From the NCBI RefSeq assembly GCF_020360975.1, contig NW_025408672.1:2852001-2916000 (forward strand): a DNA stretch of 64,000 nt, written 5' to 3'. A program made the translations under genes and the position numbers. Below the pieces are notes generated by a model. The model searched no databases and had not been told where the DNA came from. It saw only the letters and a program-made list of their open reading frames with translations. This DNA is from Hirsutella rhossiliensis (lineage: Eukaryota; Ascomycota; Sordariomycetes; Hypocreales; Ophiocordycipitaceae). Shown here in pieces: positions 12,297 through 25,215 of the stretch. Each line of letters begins with the position of its first letter. Position 1 is the first letter of the stretch.

Positions 12297-14687
12297 ATGC
12301 GGAGCGCGCTCAGGTGGCTCCAGGGCGCCGAGGACAGAGACGAGCAGCAGCGCTGGAGCAGCTGTAGGGGTGCCACCGCCACCGACCCCAGTGCCGTCGC
12401 CCCCTGCGACCGCGCCAGCGCCAGCGCCACCGCCTGGGCCAGCACCAACCCTGGCACCAGCGCCGACGGCGACTTGGCTGCCTGTTTCTCCGCCACCACC
12501 TCGGCCTCTACCTTCGTCCCCGTCTCTACTCCCGCATCTGCTCACTCGCCTGCCTCTCTCATCAACTCGACCGCGTCGCTCACACAGTCACCGTCGCCCC
12601 AGCCGGCAACGCCCCCCGACATTTCTTTTCTGCGACCGACAAAGAGCCCCGGCTTTGCCCAGTCTATTGCCGTCGCCCCCCCGAGGCGAGACGAGGCCTC
12701 GTCCTCGTCGCTCAACTCTGCCATTTCCGACGACGACCTCGCCGGCTGCGACCTCGTCGATATGACCACCGGCGCCCTCGATGCCTCGGCCATCGGTCGT
12801 GGCCGTCACGACTCCTTCGTGAGCGCCGGCCCCAAGCCCATCAACATGAACAACCAGAACCGCGACAGCGTCAACCGGAACCGAAGAGAGTCTCTGGCTG
12901 GAAGCCTCATGGGCGGCGTCAGCTGGGGAGGCATGTCCTTTGGCAGCTTCGTTCGAGACGAGTAAGTCCCCTGTTGGTCCCCCTCTCCCCTTGCATCACC
13001 CCGCGCGCCCGTTATTTATTTCCGCCCCGTCTTTCTTTCACTGCCCGAGACATGAAGAATGTCGCGACCGCATTCCGCCCCCGCGCTCTCCCCCTCCACC
13101 CCCTCCCTACCTCCACAGCAGCGTCTGATTTCCTATTGCGCGAGTGCGCCGTGCCGCCACATCGTGGGGCGCATTCTTCGCCAGCCGACAATTCTTGAAC
13201 CCTTGTACTGACCTCATCGCGTCGCAGCATCATGATGCTGGGCACATCGCCGTTCCCTGTTGGCGCGCCCCAGTCGTCGTCTTTCCACTCATCGTCGTAT
13301 CTTCCCAAACTCGAAGCCAACTTCATGCGAGACTTTACTTGCTGTGGCAAGATCCTTCCGAACCTCCATGACTTGCTCCAGCATTATGAGGAAGCCCACA
13401 CCCAGCCGAGCCCAAACACGTCGCGCAACAACGCCTTCTCTCAGTTCAGCCAAGTCGGCATGCCAGGCGCCTCGGCCGTGTCCAGCTCGCGCACGACTCC
13501 CGGGCCCGGACAGATGCACACACAGTCTTCTCCCCAGCTCGGTCAGCAGCGGTCTTCTAGCTCAGGCTTCCAGATGACTGGTGCGCAGATTTCGGGGCCC
13601 AGCAGCGCCCAGATGAGCCCTTCGATGGCGAGCAACATGCATGACGACATGGACGCTGTTGCGGACATGGAGATGGACGATGCTGTTGGCACCATGGAAC
13701 TCGACGACAGCAACAAGATGCACCAGACAAGGCAGTTGTTTGGCCAGCAGCAGCGCCCACAGCTTAACATGAATACATCTGGCCTGACGCAGGGTCTGCG
13801 TACCTCGCAGCCGCCCACGCCTGCAGCCGCCAGCTTTGGACTCCAGCACAACCCGACCGTCTCATCTGTCAACACGCCGACCCTCACCACCCACCAGCAA
13901 CTGCCACAGCAGCACCAACGGGCCGTTGGCATGGACGATATGGACGAGGACTTGCCGGGCATGCCTCTGGGCGGTGGCAACAGTGCCGATATTGGAGATG
14001 GCAACTTCACCGGCAACGGGAACAACGAATCCAATTTCTGCATCAACGATCCTGGAAAGCACCTGTTCAGCCCCAACAGCGCAGCCCCCGCAGGAAACCG
14101 AACCATTCAGCAGCAGCTGGCAGCACTCGGCCTGCAACAGGGCCAGTTCGCTGATATCGAGACTAACAAGGTGCTCCTCCAACGTCTCCAGAGCATGATG
14201 ATGCCCGAGGAACACAAGCCGTTCAAATGCCCCGTCATCGGGTGCGAGAAGGCCTACAAGAACCAGAATGGACTGAAGTGAGTACCCAGAGGCACTTCGC
14301 CCATTTCATTCGGGCCCTTGGCTAATCCACATTAGATATCACAAGGCACACGGCCACCAGACGCAGCAGCTGCACGAAAACGGCGACGGAACATTTTCTA
14401 TTGTCAACCCCGAGACGAGCGCCCCATACCCGGGGACTCTGGGCATGGAGAAGGAGAAGCCTTTCAACTGCGAGACTTGCGGGAAGCGCTACAAGAACCT
14501 GAACGGCCTGAAATACGTAAGTCGAGTCATGGCCCGCGCTTTCTCCGTTTGCCTCGAACCGTATGTCTGACAAAGGCCACAGCACAAAGCTCACTCTCTC
14601 CCCTGCAATCCGGAATTTAAGCTCCAAGCCCTTGCAGCTGGCTTGGCCTTACCCGGGTTGGCTGAGGACCAAGCGATGCAGCAGTAA
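12297..14687 (+). CDS. sfp1: Sfp1-type C2H2 zinc-finger transcription regulator
   Basis: Four exons fit: 12297-12961, 13228-14277, 14336-14516 and 14583-14687 (introns of 266, 58 and 66 bases, all GT-AG), giving 666 residues. The N-terminus is Ser/Pro-rich. Conserved blocks follow: [15 protein letters not shown], then [18 protein letters not shown], a degenerate finger ([20 protein letters not shown]) and a long Q/M/G-rich stretch. Near the C-terminus are two C2H2 fingers, [20 protein letters not shown] and [20 protein letters not shown], separated by about 40 residues. This split pair is diagnostic of Sfp1, which in yeast drives ribosome-biogenesis and growth genes under TOR/PKA control. The start is uncertain: 12237 is an alternative in-frame ATG, and the region before about 12500 is weakly conserved-looking, so the true first exon could differ. 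An unusually long gene-free region lies upstream. Confidence 0.85.
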
Positions 14688-16489
14688 AGAGCCGTGTCCG
14701 ACACTCCGCTACCCTCGAAGCAGCTTGCGGACATTGGGTCACACAAGCGACTGTCGACGCATCGAGCCTATTCGCACCAATACTCGGCGCGAGTGTTTAC
14801 ACGCCTCTCAGCACCCCTGCTTCCCCACTCCTATGCGACATCTCTCTTCGGCCTTTTTTTTGCTTGTGGTTGACTCTGCAGGCATGGCGCATCGCGACGG
14901 CGTTATTGCTTCGGATTTTCCTGGAACCAAGACAAGGGCCCTGGATCGACATGGCCCAACGTCTTCCTTTGTCGCACTCTTGAAGCTTCGGCGCCGGTCT
15001 TCCTCCATGTGCATATACCCCCGTCGAATTTAATAGATACCTCGGCATTCAGCAACCTTCGACACCGCCAACGGCCTCCTTTGCCCAGTCGATGGTTCGT
15101 TGATGCCTCCCCCCGCATCTCGACGGTTACGTCTGACGGCTTCCCAGAGAAGCCGCCAGTACATGTTTACGGTGTGGTTTTATGTCTTGTCTCCCCTTTC
15201 GGTCTTCATAGAGAGCGACGACATGCAGCGATCATTTCCTCCCCTTCAAGGCGCAGAATCGGTACAGGTGCACGAGCTCCGAGCCTGGCACCGGGGAAGA
15301 GCGGCATTGTGTGAGGTTCATGCATGGCCGGGGCGCACCGCGACTGGTTCCCCTGTTTGGTCTGAAATGTACGAGGGTTTGGAGAAACGGCAGTATAGCG
15401 AAAAACATCTCGACTTTTTTCTCGGTATGCTTCTGCGGACCTGCTGCTCGTCCCAGTTTCACACTTGCTTGCTTCCGTTGGCTCGCTTTAACCCTTTTTT
15501 TCTGGCGTGTTTCTTTGTTCGCCATCTTCTTTCCTTTTTTTAATCTTATTAGTTCTGTTGGATGCTCTTGGCTGCCTGCAGCGCGTGTCTTTGGCGGCTT
15601 TGATACCTCTTTTTTTGATCCGTCGGTCCGGCGGCTATGGATACGGGAAGGAAAAGGGCGGGCTATGTCTCGTTGGAGTTTTTTTGTTGCACACCATGAA
15701 GAAAAGTTTCCAGGCCATAGAGAAAAGAGAATGATCAGTTTACGGCGTGAGATAGGAAAGGACTACTATCCGTTAGTGGGGTCTGTGCTTCGTGAAGGCA
15801 TTCCGCTCCGGTCGGCTCATGCAAGCGTGTGTGTGTGTGTGTGTGTGTGTGCATGTGTGTGTAGTCGAGCTGACTCCCGCGGTTTCACGCGAACATCTTG
15901 GCAACTTGTCACTGGGTTTTGATTGGTGACTGGCCCCCTTGGGGAAATGGCGGTTCCCCAAGGGCACGGTTGCTCCGTGTACGTGCTCACTTCGATGGAC
16001 CGAGCGGGCCAGTCAGATCTGACAACCAACACAGCTACCCGGTTTTACAGAGGCAGCCGGCCCCTGCAGCCTCGGCGCCGGGCTGTTCCACGACGCCGAT
16101 CCCATCGTCCTCGCCAGATGGAGCGCGCAGAATGCTGGTCCGGCGTGGGGTGACGTCGACGACTCACACATGTACATCTCACTGCTACTGTACCGCGGTT
16201 TGCGGCGGTTGCTTGGGCTTTCGCGGGCGGAGAACAGCCGAGGTATCTATATTGCAACTAAGGTAAGGCAGATGGCCGGGCATACGCCGTGATGAACCGA
16301 CTTGGAGCGGAAGAGATGACAACATGGCAGAAAGAAGCCAAAGCGCCGTGCAATGCATCCAGCGAGAGTGTAGACAGAAGAAACGCGTCAAAAAAAAAAA
16401 AGAGGACGACACGAGAAGGATGCGCCTGAAACCGCCACGCATCCTCCTCCAACGCGCAACACGGATCGCAGAGTGTCGAGAAGACGTCC
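14688..16489. other. Convergent intergenic region (1.8 kb)
   Basis: It lies between the ends of sfp1 and the kelch-BTB gene. It contains T-rich tracts around 15400-15560, a GT microsatellite (listed separately) and an A-tract near 16390. No gene is supported. Confidence 0.6.
15827..15863. repeat. (GT)n microsatellite
   Basis: About twelve GT units are followed by GCAT and four more GT-type units. Confidence 0.9.
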
Positions 16490-18868
16490 TCAGTTGAGTT
16501 CCATGCCATCATCATCGTCGGCCTCGGACTCGAGCAGCTGCGTCTGGCTGCTGCTGATGCTCTCTTTCCGCGTGCCATGGCTCATGTCGCCGTACCGCCC
16601 AGGCATGTTCCCCCACTCGAGCTCCTCGCCAGCAACAACACGGCCCTCCATGTCAATCTCCTGGGAAAGCTCGACAAGGGCGCTTCGCGGCAAGCGGAGG
16701 AAGCCCTGGGTGCGGACGATGCGCCCCCAATGCGTCATACAGAACGTGGCCGCACGCTTGCGGAGCCACTCCTCGCTTGCCAGACCGGCGCAGTACCAGA
16801 TGACGCAGGCGTGCTCGACATCGAGCTCCTTGGCCAGACGGTTGACGCATAGGAGACGGAGATGCGGGATGTTGTATATGTTGGACATGACGAGAAGGCC
16901 AGCCACGTCGGACAAGTCCGTCGTCGCATCGCTCTCGGGCTCGACTGTGCCGCGAATGCTGTCCGTGTAGAGATATAGGAGGAAGGCCTTGACGACGGAA
17001 TACGGCTCAGGAATGTGCATCTTTTTCGTATGAAACTCTGCCATCTGAGAGTTGTATAGGCGTGCAAAATGCGGCCAGCGCGCCTGCAGGATGAGCTTGT
17101 GGACATGGATGGGCTGAGAGGTGGGAGCATCTGGCGCGAGCCAGTTCTGATTGCGAGCCAGCTCGTCGGCCCGCACCAAATTGGACGACTGAGCGTCGTC
17201 TTGGTCGTACTCTTCGGCCAAGGCGGTGATGACAAAGTCGGTGCCACTGCCGGATTCGGGCGGATGGTTGAAGAGCCTGGCTAGGTCGGCTCCGAGGCCT
17301 TTGGACGGAGAGTCGAGTGCCCGTGCAGTGGCAGATTGCCGGGATTCGGTACGAGGCTCGGGCGCCATGTTGTTGCCGAGAAAACCATATCGTCGAAGGT
17401 CAATCTCCATGATGTCGCTGAAGAGCCATCTCGGTTAGCTAGAGCGAGTTTGGAGAGGATATTCGTCATGGCTTACCTGAGATATTCCTCGTAGCCATTG
17501 GGCCCAAGGTCGGTCGCAGCCGGATCTGTTGGGCAGCCGAGGAGCCATGCTTTGGTACCATCTTCGTTCATGGTACAGTAGTGCCATCTATATCCTGATT
17601 TGAATATTTCGCGGCCCTCCGCAAGCTTTTGCCAGCGGAGAGTTGCCAGATCCAGGGCCGAGAGGGAGCACTCGCGGGGCGTGATGGTTGGGGCCGGGGT
17701 CACGAAATCGAGTAGCGTGCCCGACGAGTAGGCGTGGTAGTGAATACCAGAGCCTTGCGATGGGATCGTCGGTCCGGAAATGAACTTGACGGCGGAGATG
17801 GAGCCGGGTGCCAGCGGAGCGTACGTCTTTAGTTGAAATGACGGAGGATTGACCTGGGCCGTCCGAGAGTTGGCTGCATACCCAGACGTCCCTATAACAG
17901 GGGCGGGAGCCATGGTGTAAGGGGGCCGGGGAGAGCCACTTGTTCTGTTTGCGGCCGAGTGACGGTCAAATACGCCAAAGTGCGGACGCGAATCAAACTC
18001 GGGGCTGCCCTTGAGATCCAACCACCAGAGATCACTGATCTTGTCCATGTCGGCGCTGAGACCGCCGAAGACCCATACTCGACCATCCCATATGTACGCC
18101 GAGTGGTCGAACCGGCCGACGAAGCGCCAAGCCTTGGACCATGTAAAGGTGCGCAAGTCAAGATAACATATGTCGTCGAGCACATAGTTGTTCTGTCCCG
18201 TTATGCCGCCGATGATGAAGAGCTTGTCCTCGTGGAGGACTGCCGCGTGCCGTGCTCGGCCCTTTGGTATGGGGCCGGAAACCTGGGGTTGGGTCCAGTG
18301 CGCCGTCTTGAGGTCGAAGACGATGAGGTCGGAGAGGTAGGTGCGGTGCTCGTTTTCGCCGCCAAACACCAGCAGCTTGTCTCCCTTGTACAGGGTAGCC
18401 GTGTGGCCTGCATTAGAGTCAGAAAGAAGGACGCGGTGGCAGCCAGGGATCTGCCATACCCATGCGAACACCCGGTATGTCGCCATAGTTGTCCACTAGG
18501 CTCCACTGGTGGCAGGCGAGGTCGAGCCGCAGGACGTGGTTGTAGACCTCGTCGGTGTACTGGTCGAAGCCGCCAAAGGCGTAGATGCGATTGTTGCCAC
18601 AATACGTCACGGAAGCGTTGACCAGACAGGCGGGCCGCTGGCCCAGGGTACGGGTTATCTTAGGCCGGTAGCCGTCGGACACGGGGCGGGCCTTGGCTGG
18701 GGAGTTGGGCATGATGTAGGTATTCGACGACGAGGCGGCCGACGGCGGGGTGGGTGCGGCACTCGACAGAGCCTGTCCAGGGCCGGGCTGGGGCTGAGGC
18801 GAGACGGCAGCATGGGTCGCTGGGGCGCCGAAGATTGAGGCAGCGGGCGTTGACGGTTGTTGCGCCAT
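16490..18868 (-). CDS. Kelch-propeller plus BTB protein (Ral2-like architecture)
   Basis: Three exons fit: 18460-18868, 17477-18407 and 16490-17417, with introns of 52 and 59 bases, giving 755 residues. After a Ser/Pro/Ala-rich N-terminus come kelch blades (YAFGGFDQYTDEVYNH, LVFGGENEHRTYLSD, FIIGGITGQNNYVLDD, VWVFGGLSADMDKISD), then a longer, irregular stretch. A BTB/POZ-like domain follows at about residues 505-605, recognised by DFVI, HVHKLILQARWPHFARLY and FLLYLYTD. The tail is acidic (ESEADDDDG). The kelch-then-BTB order is the reverse of animal KLHL proteins and recalls the fission-yeast Ral2 type, which supports Ras1 activation; that link is from memory. A Cul3 adaptor role is the other reading. 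It is transcribed divergently from cdc20. Confidence 0.85.
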
Positions 18869-19860
18869 GGTGCCTCTACCGAGTCATCTGCCCGGCGACG
18901 CAGTCAGTCGGCGGCGACGCGACTGGAACTGCTGGGCCTGGACGAGGACAAGGCTCCCGGGGAGAGGCGGAAAGAAGAGGGGGAGGGCCCGCAATGACGC
19001 TGCTGGTGGCGACGATGGGCCGGACCGCGGTGGAGTGGAAGGGCGATGGGATGAAGTCGAGACCTCTTGTCTCTCCTTCCAATTTTCGCTTTCAATCTGC
19101 TGGCGGGGGGAAACGGGGGCTGACGGTTGGCCCATCAGTACGTACCTGCATGCCTACGGGGCACGGGGTACTCCCTACAGCCAGGCGTGGAACACAAAGG
19201 GATTGTACTCATACCTTGACCGCCGGTGAGAAATGCGCCTCTGTGTCTGTCTCCGTCATGGAGCGTCGTCAGGTGAATGCATGCTTGCCGCTCCCGGCTT
19301 CCCCTGCAGGGATTTTGCGGGGCAAGGGGCGGCCCTGGCGCGCTGGCCGGCCGACCAAGTGCGCGGAGCCGGGTGCTAATTATTCCGGTCGCAGCCCCTC
19401 CGACCCTCGCCCCTGACCGTTGCCCGGCCAGACCGCTGGTGGGGCCGCAAGTAAATAAAAGGAAGCGCATGAATGAGCGACGACCTTCCTCTGGTCCTCT
19501 CCCCTCACAAACCGCTTCCATCTCCAAACCCGCTCTTCTGCCGCTTGCTCTCCCTCCTGCAAAGCGTCCTCGCTTGCCAAGCTCTCTCCCAAACGTCTTT
19601 CACGCACTCAAGTCCATTAGATCTCATCGCTCTCGCAGCCATTTGATCGCCTTGCCGACTTCGCCATCTTCGTGGAGGCACCTTCGATCTTCGTCGAACA
19701 CTGCGCACAGAACACAAGAATACTAACCACCCAGGAACCTTTAGCTAGAGTCTCTTGGAACTCGTTCGACAACCACTGAAGCTCGATTCTCTGTCGACGC
19801 ATTCACTTGCTACTCGTTTAGAGATTCCCAATAGCTGATGCACATCACCCCTCGCTCATC
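18869..19860. promoter_or_regulatory. Divergent promoter region, kelch-BTB / cdc20
   Basis: About 1 kb separates the two start codons. The cdc20 side (19480-19800) is pyrimidine-rich with many TC runs, as is usual for a fungal leader. No specific operator can be assigned. Confidence 0.5.
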
Positions 19861-21722
19861 ATGGCCACCGCATCAGTATCAACCCCCATCAAGTCCCACA
19901 AGGGACTCTTCTCGTCTCGCACCGCCGGCGGACGGATGCCCCTCACCCCTTCTCCCCGCCAAGCCTCCACCACCACCGTCCCCGTCAACCTGAACTCGTC
20001 CCCCTTCAGCCCCGAGGGCCGCGCCACCAATGACTGCCGCGGGTCTTCCAAGTCGACATATGGGGGAAACCTCATGGCACACCTTTCTCGACCTGCGTCC
20101 AGGGCCTCCCACAAAGAGTCGCCCAAGTCCAACATTGCCCGCGGCGTCCAGACGCCACGCAAGGCCCTCGAGCTGGGCGTGTCCGACTTTGCTCTGACCG
20201 GAACCGGCAAGACGCCTGCTAGCTCCAAATCCCGCAAGGCGCCGCTGCGCCAAAAGTCTAACAAGACGACTCTCAACTACAGCGGCGACCGTTTCATCCC
20301 CAACCGCGGAGCCAGCTCGGCCATTGCCAACTCGGGCTCGAGCAAGCTGAGCCTGAGTGACCGCCAACGCAACAAGAGCAGCAACGTCGAGAGCTCGACG
20401 GTATTGTCATCGGCGGCCGACGAGGCTGTCGCGGCGCTCGAGAGCCTCAACATCGACGACGACGAGGCGGAGAGCTACTCGCGGCCATCCCCCAATACGG
20501 TTGCCTACCAGGACTCGCTGGCCAGCGCCTGCGGCGTCAACCTGAGCACCCGGATTCTCGAGTTCAAACCTGCCCCCCCCGAGTCTTCCAAGCCCATCGA
20601 CCTTCGACAGCAGTATAACAGGCCTCTTAAGCCTGCCAGCACGAGCTCTGCACAGCTGCGTCGGCGCATCGCCACCGCCCCCGAGCGTGTACTCGACGCC
20701 CCAGGCCTCATCGATGACTACTACCTGAACCTGCTCGACTGGAGCTCGGGCAATCAGGTTGCCATCGGCCTGGAACGCAGCGTGTATGTCTGGTCTGCCG
20801 AGGAGGGCAGCGTCAGCTGCTTGCTCGAGAGCCCCGCCGACACCTACGTCAGCAGCGTCAAGTGGTCTGATGATGGTGCCTACGTCGGCGTCGGCCTAGG
20901 AACCGGCGAGGTTCAGATCTGGGACGTTGCCGAAAGCCAGAAGATTCGCAGCATGTTTGGCCACGATACTCGGGTTGGCGTCATGGGCTGGAGCAAGCAC
21001 CTGCTGTCTACGGGCGCACGGAGCGGCCTGGTCTTCAACCACGACGTCCGCATTGCCGAGCACAAGGTTGCCGAGCTCGTCTCCCACACGTCCGAGGTGT
21101 GCGGCCTGGAGTGGCGATCGGACGGTGCGCAGCTTGCTACGGGCGGCAACGACAACCTGGTCTCCATTTGGGACGCCCGGTCCCTGTCTGTTCCCAAGTT
21201 CACCAAGACGAACCACAAGGCGGCCGTCAAGGCCCTCGCGTGGTGCCCTTGGAATATGAACCTGCTGGCCACCGGAGGCGGCTCGTACGACCGTCACATC
21301 CACTTCTGGAACTCGACCTCGGGCGCTCGCGTGAACAGCATTGACACTGGATCTCAAGTCACGTCGCTGCGCTGGAGCCCCCACTACCGTGAGATTGTCA
21401 GCTCCAGCGGCTTTCCCGACAACTCGCTCAGCATCTGGAGCTACCCGACGCTGGTGCGCAACGTCGAGATCCCTGCCCACGAGAGCCGAGTTCTGCATAG
21501 CTGTCTCAGCCCCGACGGCCAAATGCTGGCCACAGCTGGTGAGTTGGATACCATGATGCAGCAGCCCCTCGAGCATGCACGAGGCTAACAAGCATTGCAG
21601 CTGCCGACGAGAGCCTCAAGTTCTGGAAAGTGTTTGAAAAGAAGGCTGGAGCCGCTGGAGGCATTGGCGGTGCCGGAGCGTCTGGCAAGGCCGACATGGT
21701 CAAGCAGATGACGATTCGGTAG
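19861..21722 (+). CDS. cdc20: APC/C activator Cdc20 (WD40, fizzy family)
   Basis: Two exons, 19861-21538 and 21601-21722, encode 599 residues. The disordered N-terminus carries a C-box, DRFIPNR (143-149), and a possible D-box RKAL (100-103). The WD40 propeller opens with RVLDAPGLIDDYYLNLLDWS, which is the Cdc20 form; Cdh1 proteins usually have a Phe in DDFYLN. The chain ends in MTIR, giving the IR tail that docks on the APC/C Cdc27/Cdc23 subunits. Known role: it recruits securin and mitotic cyclins to the anaphase-promoting complex and is the target of the spindle checkpoint. The intron falls inside the last WD repeat; reading through it stops at 21586-21588 and would remove the IR tail. Fungal Cdc20 proteins are of similar length. 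Confidence 0.95.
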
Positions 21723-22707
21723 ACGCGTATCCTAACAAAGTCGGTGCACGGTAGGTAGATGGTTTCATTTGACCCCGGAATCATGGAGCGGTGAAATGGC
21801 AAGCAAGCACGGCGTTTTTGGGAGTTATTGGGCTCTCTTTGTCGCACGTGGTACGAAAGAGCTTCTCCACGCTGAACGAAGGCGATTGATGACGGGAACA
21901 GAGGATGAGCCACAACGGAACGTGACGAGGCATACGCTCTGCGGTAGAGAATGAGACGAAGTCGACTGAATCGCTATTGATGAAGATTTTGTAGATAGCA
22001 TGCTGTACACAGGTGTGAGTCATGGGATTGCAATATGAGGTGACTCAAGGATCCCCTGGTGGCCTGACGACGAGCCAAGGCGGACCCCGAGCTGTGCAGT
22101 GAACGTTGAAGAGCTGCAATGATGGTGCCGTGCTTGTGCATTCTTGGTGGGCTTTCTCACACAGGCAAGGCAGATAGATAGATGGGTGGAGGACGGACAG
22201 CACAACCCAAAGTCGCAAAAGTGCGTGCGATAGGCACAGACGGATTAGGTAGATAGCCCACGGGTCGAGGCTGACTAAGCTCAAGAGCCTCTACAAGTCC
22301 AACGTCGACCTAGCCAAGGCAACTCTGACCACTACACCTCACCTCACCCAACGACCGACGACACCAAACGGCGAGACCGGGAGCGCGAGACCCCATCGCT
22401 GGAACCAAAACGCATACAAACCTCTAGCTTCGCCAGGCGCTGATCCTCTCGCAGGCATCTCGCTTTGTCTCCTATCGTGCTGTGCTGCTGCTCGCTCCCA
22501 GATAGCTGTGCCTCCCTTGGGCGGAATCAGCAGCGCTGCTCTTGGCGCGGCCTCGAGGCCCTGGACGAGGTGTTTTGAAAATTGCGACGCGGAAACGGGC
22601 TTCTTCTCTTCTAGCTAGATCAAGCGGCTCGCCACCACGACGAGCGACTGCGACCGACCGACCAGGGTGATTGAGCGTGCACAGCACCTCGGCAAGCAAG
22701 GGTTATC
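21723..22707. other. Intergenic region, cdc20 3' end to toa1 promoter
   Basis: This holds the cdc20 3' UTR and the toa1 promoter and leader. I see no coding signal. Confidence 0.55.
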
Positions 22708-24348
22708 ATGTCGAATCAGGCGGTCGGAAGCGTCTATCAATCCATCATTGAGGAGGTCATCAATAGCTCGCGAGTCGACTTTGAGGAGAGCGGCGTCGAC
22801 GATTCTGTCTTGGAGGAGTTGCGCAAGGTTCGTTGCCTCTTCCCAGCCAGCTCCCTTTTGTCCCTCGCCGCCCAACAATCAACCCACTGCCCGCCTCTTT
22901 GCCCATTGAGTGAGGCGCGGTTGTTCTGGGTCTCCGTATGTGTTTACCCACCCATCCAGTTGCTACACTCGGTCCTTTTGCCAGAGGCGAGTGCCTGGAT
23001 GGTTTGGACGAATAGATATCCTCAATGAACCTGGTCCCTTGGGCGGAGAGTGGACTGGCCGGAGCACAAGGATTGATGGGTCTTTTGGCCACGGACGGGC
23101 GCCCCTCACAAGGCTGCTTACCCCCCTTCCCTCCATCTCCTCCCTTCTCGTCTGCCGCGGCCAGCACCTTGCTTGCAGCGCTTCCTGCTCCCTTTTCCAT
23201 CAACACTGCTGCCCTCTCTCTCCCTTGCCGATAGTCTGCTAGCCAGGAGGCAGACCGTTGGACCTGCTAACGCGGGACGTATAGGGATGGCAGCAAAAGC
23301 TCTCTCAGCTTGACGTGGCTCGCTTCCCATGGGACCCCAAGCCTGATCCGCCCCAGCCTGCTCAAAGCGCCCCCGCTGCGCCGGCAGCTTCCAGTCAGAG
23401 TCATCCTCAGGCACAGTTCACCCCTGAGCTGTCTCTGCCCAACGTGGGCACGGCTGACGGAGCGCCGGCGAACGGGGTAAAGCAGGAGCCTGGCGTTGTG
23501 AGGCAAGAAAACGTGAAACAGGAGCCTGGTTCTCAGCCGAATGCCTTGGCTCCGCAGCCCGGCTACAATGGCATGGAAAACAAGAACAGCGTCGCCGCAA
23601 ACAGAGCCGCCCAGCAGCTCCAGTTGCAATACGGCATGCGGGCTGCTGGCTCTATCAACGCCATTCAGGATCGCATGGGACAGCAGCAGCCGCAGCCACA
23701 AGCTCAGCAAGCGCCCGGGCAACCCATGGGCCAAGAGACGGGTGATCCTGCGGGTCCCCAGCAGACGGCAGACGCAGCCAATCACATCAGCAACGGGCAG
23801 ACGGACGGAGCTGGTGACGAGGATGGCCTCGAGGGGGTTCTCCTTCAGCGCGGGGTCGGTGGCAACTTGCATGAGCTAGGCAGAGTTGAGATTGATCGCA
23901 TGCTGCACGAACAAATGGCCATCAAGGCAAAGGCCATGGAGGGTGGCGGCTTGATGGTGCCTCTCAAGGAGGCTACCGGACGCTCGGCCAAAGTGGCCAA
24001 GCAGCGAGGCAAAGGCAAGGGCGTCGCCGCATTTGACGGTGGAGACGACGACGACGACGATGACGTTGATGACGAGGACGCTATCAACTCGGACTTGGAC
24101 GATCCCGAGGAGGATCGCGACGACGACGAGGTTGATGACGAAGGTCTGGGCCACATCATGCTTTGCATGTATGACAAGGTCCAGCGCGTCAAAAACAAGT
24201 GGTATGCTTGCTATCCGGGCTTTTCCCACTTGGACGAGGAGAATCTGACACGTATCTCGCCAGGAAATGCACGCTGAAGGACGGTGTGCTCACGGTCAAC
24301 GGCAAGGAGTACGTCTTCCACAAGGCCACTGGTGAGTACGAGTGGTAG
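22708..24348 (+). CDS. toa1: TFIIA large subunit (alpha/beta)
   Basis: Three exons, 22708-22827, 23285-24201 and 24264-24348, give 373 residues. The N-terminal helical domain (VGSVYQSIIEEVINSSRVDF, continuing across the first intron into GWQQKLSQLDVARFPWDP) is the four-helix-bundle half of TFIIA. A Gln/Pro-rich linker follows, then an acidic block (D/E runs near residues 280-310), and then the beta-barrel half (GLGHIMLCMYDKVQRVKNKW, then KCTLKDGVLTVNGKEYVF), ending GEYEW. Known role: TFIIA with the small subunit Toa2 binds TBP-TATA in the nucleus and stabilises the preinitiation complex. The first intron (457 bases) is the longest in the window and the exon junction is confirmed by continuity of the conserved domain. 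Confidence 0.95.
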
Positions 24349-25215
24349 GTTATCAGGAGTCAGGGGTCTGGCTAGACTCGGACGCTCCGGTGCGGGCAAG
24401 CAGAAGCGGTACACAGAGGCGACGCGGCTGCCCAGGCCCGCACAGGAAAAGCAGCGACGGTCACGCAAGATTCAAGACAGGATCAGATTGAATTGAGATG
24501 GATGGAGGGTTTCCCTTGACGACAGGTGGTGCGGCTTGGGAAAGAGTGGATTTGCAAGAGGAGTCGGCGTTTGCATTCGCGATTTCATTCTGTACTGGTG
24601 TATTATAAGAAGACGGGGCGGCACAGTTTAAAAACCGACAAGTTGGTATTCGGAAACAATAAGAAAAAGAGAGAGAAAAGAGAACGAATGCCCCTGGCCT
24701 CTAGCCAAGGCTCGTGAGATGGCGCCTCGACGATGCCAAGGCGGCCTGAGTTTGATGACTGACGCGCGAGACGGGCGGCAACCGAGATTGCAAGGGGGCT
24801 TTCAAGTGGTCTCTCCGGCCGCACTGTGCTGCCTTTGCATGCCCTGGCAGCGGGAACACGCCGACAGTCCCCCTTGTCCTCGCTCGATGGGCGATGCGGG
24901 CCGGGCGCTCGCTCTCGCGAAAGGCCGGGGACTGAAGCAAGCGGGCGGCGCTTGGAGGTGGCAGAGGGAGGACGCCCTCTCATTTAACGCCCTTTCCTCC
25001 GACCGCCCCACAGCCCTAGGCAGACACGCGGGGCCGGGCATGATGCGGGCGGGCCAGACGACTGTTTTGCGCCGACGGAGACGAGCATGGCAGGCCGGGG
25101 TCAAACGGGGGCGGGCGGCAGTTGCGGTGAGCACCCGACCTGCTCGTGTCGCGTATCCGTGGCTCCGTCTACGCCTCATCGTCTTTTCGCCCGTGCCCGG
25201 AACGAGGAAGGCAGA

